The position numbers were made by a program, and so were the translations under genes. Below the pieces are notes generated by a model. It was not told the DNA's origin. It was given only the letters and a program-made list of their open reading frames with translations, and did no database searches. DNA of 7,336 bases, taken from Candidatus Omnitrophota bacterium. GTDB taxonomy: Bacteria > Omnitrophota > Gorgyraeia > 1-14-0-20-64-10. Shown in pieces: positions 6,001-7,336 of the stretch; the first letter of the stretch is position 1, and each line of letters opens with the position of its first letter. The DNA lies in assembly GCA_023248095.1 (NCBI GenBank), contig JAHFFF010000085.1, forward strand, positions 1 to 7,336, in the 5' to 3' direction.

Positions 6001-6994
6001 CGATGTCGACCTCCCCAATTTCCTCCAGGCCGCTGGCGGCGAGCTGGCTGAAGATGGTTTTCCAGATCGCTTCTCTCTCCGTCTTCTGCGTGTCGGTTAA
6101 TATGGCCTCAGCCCTTAGGTTGATGAGCGGAGACACTGATGCGTATGGAGCTGAAGGAGGTCTCGATGCTCCCCAATAGTGACTCCCTGTCCTCCAGATC
6201 GTCTGCTCATAGAAAGACAGGATCGGGATGCGCTGTTTATGGTAGGTGAGCTTGCCGCCCTTCCAGAACCCCATCTGAAAGTCCGGGTCTCCCTTCTTGT
6301 GCCGGGTCACAATGCCGGATTCCACCGTAATAAGCTGACGAGGATCGCCCCGACCGAGAAAACTGTACGCCCAGCCTCTCAGCCAGCCGGGTAAATTTAC
6401 TCCCAACAGGTAGGCTGTGACGGTTTCACCCCCTTCGGAGGTTTGGGAACGCTCTGCTAAACTCGATCCTTTAAGAAAACCCAGGATTATCTCTCGAATG
6501 GCCTGCTGCGGATTGATAAGGATGGCGGTATCGGCGGGCACCATGACCGAGATCGGGACGTCGGGGTTCTCCAGCCCATAGCGCCCCTTCACCTTCCCTT
6601 GTTCATCATAGAGAATGATGTCCGAGAAGCCCACATGCTGTTCATCCTCTCCCCAAAGGCTGGCGCTTTTCCCTTCCAGAACCTGCTGTTCAACGTTCCC
6701 CTTCTGGTAGACCGTTATCTGCACACGGCTGGCTTGTTTCAGAGCCTGCTTGGCTGGGCTGCCTAAAGCGGTCGTCAAGGCGTCCACGCCCAGGGTCCGC
6801 CACCCCTCCTCCAAGCCGCCGGTGGCCGGGGTAATGGAAGAGACATCCGACCGGCCCAGAGCCTTCGCAATATCCTCTTCCAATCCAGCTTCCACTGCAT
6901 TGGGGGTCCGCAGGGCGTAGGCAGGGCTGGGCAAACTCAAGCAGAGAGTTAGCCAAAGGGCAAGAAATCTTGGCAACGGGAATCGGCGTCTCAT
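1..6994 (-). CDS. Giant exported multimodular protein with repeated AGLEE joints (C-terminus beyond window)
   Basis: A single frame is open from the ATG at 6994-6992 to the window edge, 2331 complete codons with no stop found by hand translation. I do not recognise a known enzyme family. The start is chosen because a typical signal peptide follows at once (MRRRFPLPRFLALW, then SPAYA). The motif [ASG]GLEE occurs ten times and splits the chain into blocks. Residues 651-879 and 2090-2298 are two copies of one module. Between them lie a mainly helical block (880-1335), an alpha/beta-looking block (1391-1500) and a strand-rich block (about 1600-1964). The only cysteine is residue 18, inside the signal peptide. 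No membrane-spanning segment is obvious after the signal. The product is inferred to act outside the cytoplasm. No Shine-Dalgarno sequence precedes the ATG. Codon use is much less GC-biased than in the neighbouring fabI. Existence of the gene is near certain; function is unknown. Confidence 0.95.
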   Translation of the reverse strand, partial: MRRRFPLPRFLALWLTLCLSLPSPAYALRTPNAVEAGLEEDIAKALGRSDVSSITPATGGLEEGWRTLGVDALTTALGSPAKQALKQASRVQITVYQKGNVEQQVLEGKSASLWGEDEQHVGFSDIILYDEQGKVKGRYGLENPDVPISVMVPADTAILINPQQAIREIILGFLKGSSLAERSQTSEGGETVTAYLLGVNLPGWLRGWAYSFLGRGDPRQLITVESGIVTRHKKGDPDFQMGFWKGGKLTYHKQRIPILSFYEQTIWRTGSHYWGASRPPSAPYASVSPLINLRAEAILTDTQKTEREAIWKTIFSQLAASGLEEIGEVDIGQYEELFEANEVTIYKAKQPDSAGIVWWLKKFKVLWVRDDHVTEYVGWIHRLQQRLEQRGVKEFRIVETHLVRDQQGQLYLQVPYVAGKSLWEVVEGLRSLASKEPGADAEYKRLWDGANSLVETAMNWINQETGGLADIHSSRGQPDFESTLQNLQVPEEYLNADGSPKAEAYGRIVPVVIDALSMPRLQEQMAEKAIRAKLPQELSPAQSFLLRLVEKYALFPRLEQRLLEENRGILPEDPRAIFSRLGVILATEHVGEMRQEVLDFDLQGRELVAKEMDRYGERALETISVLLPAKVDLGTAVLDNKGLLELFLEAAGLEERGVKSKRGNDEKLVDQLKRMVRDQQVRDLGSGFLGDPGITDGPLFLRFDHGRPSEHWVRMGKEETRKGLQTKWVLHVHRSYDDDGGYEGPGMWLEILQGNEGRIPRVGRIWAEHTSATPPALVDLAVDLDDLHLDKRERTIIRHRADAFVRKNEKEILDGLKQVRGKPPAIQEAFLTGTTPGWERVYAQVVIGSGTIGRYSQERRGNDGVMVEVSFKEASGLEETAAEFVRTRYAPLGTWDEQRLSQIHRVLDQFATLEFSKEYSPVARKVLQEVIAWEMLRLDYLPGPEDKITFRKFSAEPLDPFQQLLIGGVLGTLVGQTDFSAFHRPSIFFPDQLMAQIQGDLPAKVYEEMGFFPAFREESQHAVQALWRNRIYRLTGAQQEGINQLNLKPPPAWPVLSYYPAPFLRRILSESAAHLAEELFGISEDREQYKLGSTGFVDPFVSRPSISSAQTDAHNSATILDEIVREKINRWSRSPGEKAILVRRFEQFFLLSEPEHKTPLQERTVRLWQEIHSETLREATRIMFEEGFQPEEYIRAVKSVLVQLKELDRQLSTKEGLKLDLSESSFLQKIEQAITPWEKEQEVPAASAVQTQQTVLIAIKSFLIYASGALNRKSALRAFVEELHGLDSRQAFYDALRSKVNETLQHVRQVNPKDRSTQSLLEDLSRAISKEVKPAAGLEEEEGIQKVLGKRAIGAGMQLQPSEQSLLGEEKVADESWDAGQAEIPTPVEELRTVWVFGEVAERVGNVSDWVKLLYPNLKIKKFVGTATEVREMVEILSKQPGIDSPSVIVAGARGQLSPGMLDLTDHLGKLGWPMESVDSLGDSEAIRAAANALRGDAHRGGVRGRRKGQLDALRVGSIIIPDPARPTYRWLVTGVQREKGGFGVYGFSYEDRFVVYPGWEKDVSRRPILTVHEFRQIYPNARIFHSSAERPVDRREWLVTSLKILGMSLLTGVISDLDPFPLTEWFPQFDLENDRPLEFGPTRISFRVRLDKKMLELAKKQDLVAVPIILVQEPDGDALYMQPNADRQAAFEVRRGGWIRVATFPDRPFRGMTRDGNPIRDVYIVITDRDSFSKFLLPAFHPSRSSSRARFKAMSDAQRALIQIDEGGRMGVIDRRAGLEELPPGFLAYQRQLVTKINSEGSFKVEVSSKGFIQRVTLPDGTTFYDETLAISALGTTETEFYKPVVLGRDSDSLLVLELATGTVIRLTPQSGVQGVDLLQPGEGVFTDPALKGQLIQEVERLLALIGQGGGITSYSITSPGVPTRAGNMGQGAITLDLANDARPVRVVVSDRGWVITRLPPTAAGLEEKSTLVEELGTAIGVLSKILSQEVLSRDGRRNVRISLEGARESLQSNLRFLSTNVGKEDEAVARAGVDLMQAWKTINEHRHLYRNVLASSEMDRLLVFITADNWRQALQKLARSAKPTAIAAGLEEREGGHHKEKVGLLKRAIAAEFDNLGSGFLGDLGIVDGPLYLRFDSGKPAEHWVRMGKGNWILQVHRREEKGASLETPGMWLEIFPDSERGIPKVGRIWASHNEVAPLGLIDLAMDLTDALDAEQLKVIHQRAEAFVGNQAAEILEGLKQLQENPGLTEGIFLTGQTPGWERVYVQVGSELDRHTVSDEDGKIKVDFQEAAGLEEASLQLRSDKGALFNVYGAERIPIVYKTWKDYSP
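101..727 (-). repeat. Repeated module, copy B (residues 2090-2298)
   Basis: This block runs from AAGLEEREGGHHKEK to KVDFQEAAGLEE. By hand alignment roughly half of about 180 aligned positions are identical to copy A. Shared segments: LGSGFLGD (2118-2125), EHWVRMGK (2144-2151), PGMWLEI (2171-2177), GRIWA (2189-2193), FLTG (2255-2258) and TPGWERVY (2260-2267). DNA similarity is also visible, for example CATGCGAACCCAGTG on the plus strand in both copies. The two copies are about 1440 residues apart, so this is a dispersed duplication inside one gene. Confidence 0.85.
728..1087 (-). other. Helical spacer block (residues 1970-2089)
   Basis: About 120 residues reading as consecutive helices (TLVEELGTAIGVLSKILSQE, ARESLQSNLRFL, AVARAGVDLMQAWKTI, NWRQALQKLARSAK). 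It is the shortest block apart from the one between the first two motifs, and it directly precedes module copy B. Heptad-like hydrophobic spacing is suggestive of a helical bundle, not proven. Confidence 0.45.
1103..1648 (-). other. Strand-rich block (residues 1783-1964), unknown
   Basis: It is short strand-and-turn sequence with few helices: SFKVEVSSKGFIQRVTLPDG, then VVLGRDSDSLLVLELATG, then VIRLTP, GVQGVDLL, ITSYSIT, GAITLDLAND, VRVVVSDRGWVITRL. One helix lies at about 1891-1908. The 'strand, DG turn, strand' pattern recalls beta-propeller or beta-sandwich surface domains, but I cannot assign a family. It ends at PTAAGLEE. Confidence 0.45.
1664..2494 (-). other. Block from basic linker to the 1778 motif (residues 1501-1777), unknown
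   Basis: It opens with a basic Gly/Arg stretch (GGVRGRRKGQ) and then strand-rich pieces: RVGSIIIPDP, YRWLVTGVQ, GFGVYGFSYEDRFVVYPG. Later segments include FGPTRISFRVRLDKKM, LVAVPIILVQEP, GGWIRVATFP and DVYIVITDRD. A short Ser/Arg-rich piece (SRSSSRARF) at about 1744-1752 precedes a helix and DRRAGLEE. This looks like two or more small beta-containing domains. No family is recognised. Confidence 0.45.
2495..2824 (-). other. Alpha/beta (Rossmann- or receiver-like) segment, residues 1391-1500
   Basis: A regular strand-helix alternation is visible: TVWVFG, helix, KIKKFVG, helix (ATEVREMVEILSKQP), SVIVAGA, helix (SPGMLDLTDHLGKLG), MESVDSLG, helix (DSEAIRAAANALRG). Four strand-helix units in this order fit a doubly wound alpha/beta sandwich such as a receiver-like or Rossmann-like domain. 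A nucleotide-binding glycine motif (GxGxxG) is not present, and receiver-type phospho-acceptor acids are not convincing. If it is such a fold, it is probably structural or degenerate. Confidence 0.35.
2990..4357 (-). other. Long mainly helical block (residues 880-1335), unknown
   Basis: This is one of the longest stretches without the motif. Most of it reads as amphipathic helices with regularly spaced Leu, Ile, Phe and Trp and many charged residues (for example around 1120-1180 and 1195-1210). A proline/aromatic segment interrupts it near 1049-1064 (PPPAWPVLSYYPAPFL). A short hydrophobic glycine-rich piece, LLIGGVLGTLVG (964-975), is too short for a confident membrane segment. It ends in helices running into KPAAGLEE. 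No family is recognised. Confidence 0.5.
4358..5044 (-). repeat. Repeated module, copy A (residues 651-879)
   Basis: This block runs from EAAGLEERGVKSK to EVSFKEASGLEE. It aligns with copy B over nearly its full length. Shared segments, with residue numbers: LGSGFLGD (684-691), DGPLFLRFD (696-704), EHWVRMGK (710-717), HVHR (731-734), PGMWLEI (745-751), GRIWA (763-767), EIL-GLKQ (811-818), FLTG (830-833) and TPGWERVY (835-842). It is about 20 residues longer than copy B, mainly from an insert after EHWVRMGK and from the segment before the final strand. The alternation of Trp-rich, strand-like pieces suggests a compact beta-rich fold. I do not recognise the family. Confidence 0.85.
5045..6019 (-). 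other. Block between third and fourth AGLEE motifs (residues 326-650), unknown
   Basis: The first 100 residues alternate strand and helix (VTIYKAKQP, FKVLWVRDD, FRIVETHLVRDQQG, LYLQVPYVAGKSLWEVVEGL). The order of strands, then helix, then a 'VPYVAGKSLWE' segment loosely recalls the N-lobe and hinge of protein-kinase-like folds. I see no convincing catalytic HRD/DFG equivalents, so no function is claimed. From about residue 510 onward it is mostly helical with many Glu, Leu and Arg residues, up to FLEAAGLEE. Confidence 0.45.
6035..6805 (-). other. Block between second and third AGLEE motifs (residues 64-320), unknown
   Basis: I do not recognise this block. It has strand-like stretches (VQITVYQKGN, FSDIILYDEQGKVKGRYG), a proline-bounded segment around residues 144-170, and an aromatic-rich part (NLPGWLRGWAYSFLG at 200-214, then GFWKGGKLTYHKQ at 242-254 and IWRTGSHYWG at 266-275). 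It ends in a helix rich in charged residues before AASGLEE. The Trp, Tyr and Gly content suggests a folded extracellular domain rather than a linker. Confidence 0.5.
6914..6994 (-). other. Signal peptide of the giant protein (residues 1-27)
   Basis: There is a basic n-region (MRRRFPLPR), a hydrophobic core (FLALWLTLCLSLP) and a c-region ending in the A-x-A pattern AYA before LRTP. This is a standard signal peptidase I layout. Cys18 lies in the core, but the residues before it (LTL) do not form a lipobox, so a lipoprotein is unlikely. The mature N-terminus would be about Leu28, and the first AGLEE follows eight residues later. Confidence 0.85.
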
Positions 6995-7090
6995 GTTGTG
7001 ATGTGGGTTGTAGTTAAAGTGTGGCACATAGGGCAGTCGAGAATCAAGGCATATAACCAGATTTTACAACTACTAACAACCGTAAAAAAC
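6995..7090. other. 96-bp gap between fabI and the giant gene
   Basis: No coding signal was seen. The gap is richer in A and T than either gene. On the minus strand it carries a T6 run right after the fabI stop, a tentative promoter, and an A/C-rich leader just before the ATG without any AGGAGG-like sequence. No RNA gene or riboswitch pattern is visible. Confidence 0.6.
7050..7079 (-). promoter_or_regulatory. Tentative sigma70-type promoter for the giant gene
   Basis: On the minus strand TTGTTA (7079-7074) lies 18 bases before TATATG (7055-7050), or 17 bases before the overlapping TTATAT. Each matches the consensus at only 3-4 of 6 positions. Transcription would start around 7043 and leave a leader of about 50 bases. 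The location between the fabI end and the ATG fits, but the match is modest. Confidence 0.3.
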
Positions 7091-7107
7091 CTACATCCCG
7101 AGGATGT
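7084..7107 (-). terminator. Weak intrinsic-terminator-like hairpin at the end of fabI
   Basis: Read on the minus strand, ACATCC-TCG-GGATGT forms a perfect 6-bp stem with a 3-base loop (plus-strand 7093-7107), followed by AGG and six T residues (7089-7084). The stem overlaps the last fabI codons and part of the stop codon. The stem is short and the T tract is offset by 3 bases, so it may be weak or fortuitous. Confidence 0.35.
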
Positions 7108-7336
7108 TGAAGCCGCAGTCGACGTAGAGGGTCTCGCCGGTGACCCCGGAGGAGAGGGGTGAGAGGAGAAAGACGGCGGCGTTGGCCACCTCGCCGATCT
7201 CCACGTTGCGGCGAAGGGGCGCCTTGGACTCGACGATCTTCATCATGTCGGTGAAGCCGGAGATGCCTCGGGCGGCCAGCGTCTGCACCGGCCCGGCGGA
7301 GACGGCATTCACGCGGATCTTCTTGGGGCCGAGGTC
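7091..7336 (-). CDS. fabI: Enoyl-[acyl-carrier-protein] reductase FabI, C-terminal 81 residues (5' end beyond window)
   Basis: FabI reduces the trans-2-enoyl-ACP double bond with NAD(P)H, the last step of each fatty-acid elongation cycle in the cytoplasm. The visible part runs from DLGPKKIRVNAVSAGPVQTL to the end ...VDCGFNILGM followed by TAG at 7093-7091. The RVNAVSAGPVQTLAA segment matches the conserved FabI segment (RVNAISAGPIRTLAA in E. coli). The substrate-loop region (GISGFTDMM), the APLRRNVEIGEVANAAVFL helix and the SSGVTGETLYVDCGF end also follow the family in order. The catalytic Tyr and Lys lie upstream, outside the window. A generic short-chain dehydrogenase is less likely because RTLAA/QTLAA and the APLRR motif are FabI hallmarks. 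Of the 81 codons, 76 end in G or C, suggesting strong codon selection. Confidence 0.94.
   Translation of the reverse strand, partial: DLGPKKIRVNAVSAGPVQTLAARGISGFTDMMKIVESKAPLRRNVEIGEVANAAVFLLSPLSSGVTGETLYVDCGFNILGM

Larger units (their letters stand above)
101..6889 (-). repeat. Ten dispersed copies of the [A/S/G]GLEE motif
   Basis: Five-residue cores, given as plus-strand positions with local residues: 6875-6889 (VEAGLEED), 6806-6820 (ATGGLEEG), 6020-6034 (AASGLEEI), 5030-5044 (EAAGLEER), 4358-4372 (EASGLEET), 2975-2989 (PAAGLEEE), 1649-1663 (RRAGLEEL), 1088-1102 (TAAGLEEK), 713-727 (IAAGLEER), 101-115 (EAAGLEEA). The invariant part is GLEE, with a small residue before it in every copy and usually another small residue before that. 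Codons vary among copies (TTG, CTG, TTA for Leu; GAG, GAA for Glu; four Gly codons), so conservation is at protein level. The last three blocks shown at 1649, 713 and 101 share the identical 15-mer GCCGGTTTGGAGGAG. Spacing is irregular (23 to 461 residues), so this is not a tandem repeat. Confidence 0.92.

Noticed and set aside
101..6889. GGAGGAG in the motif DNA as internal Shine-Dalgarno sites
   Set aside because: Several copies use GAA or other codons that break the SD-like core, and I saw no consistent start codon at suitable spacing after the copies. The conserved object is the peptide.
101..6889. AGLEE-coding repeats as a CRISPR array or intergenic palindromic repeat
   Set aside because: The repeats are short, irregularly spaced, non-palindromic and in frame within one coding sequence.
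6690..6956. Minus-strand 88-codon frame near the start of the giant gene
   Set aside because: It is an offset frame within the same DNA. The frame starting at 6994 carries the signal peptide, the AGLEE motifs and continuous protein-like sequence.
6914..6994. Lipoprotein signal at Cys18
   Set aside because: The residues before the cysteine are LTL, which do not form a lipobox, and a good AxA cleavage site follows at residue 27.

Overview
The window is almost entirely one giant minus-strand gene, plus the 3' end of a second minus-strand gene. Reading the minus strand from an ATG at 6994, one frame stays open to the window edge at position 1: at least 2331 codons with no stop seen, and the C-terminus missing. 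Upstream of it (7091-7336) lies the last 81 codons of a clear FabI-type enoyl-ACP reductase. A 96-bp gap separates them and holds a weak terminator-like hairpin and a tentative promoter. Short open frames on the plus strand and in other minus frames are shadows of the giant gene.

The giant protein starts with a Sec-type signal peptide (residues 1-27). The remaining ~2300 residues contain no cysteine in my hand translation, so it looks like a huge exported protein. I do not recognise a catalytic family in it. Its striking feature is a short motif, [A/S/G]GLEE, usually preceded by small residues (EAAGLEE, PAAGLEE, TAAGLEE), present ten times: residues 36, 59, 321, 651, 875, 1336, 1778, 1965, 2090 and 2294. 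It divides the chain into blocks of unequal size. Two blocks (651-879 and 2090-2298) are diverged copies of one module at about 50% identity, and both are bounded exactly by the motif on each side. The motif therefore looks like a boundary or joint between modules.

Organism: bacterial. A large secreted protein with an N-terminal 'ALRTP...AGLEE' pattern and repeated AGLEE joints fits my unverified recollection of Omnitrophota (candidate OP3) proteins. This assignment is tentative. The fabI fragment is far richer in G/C at third codon positions (76 of 81) than sampled stretches of the giant gene (54 of 80 near its start, 45 of 80 near the window edge), so the two genes differ in codon selection or history.

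The two genes share a strand, but nothing suggests a shared function. FabI is housekeeping fatty-acid synthesis; the giant gene probably has its own transcription start in the gap.
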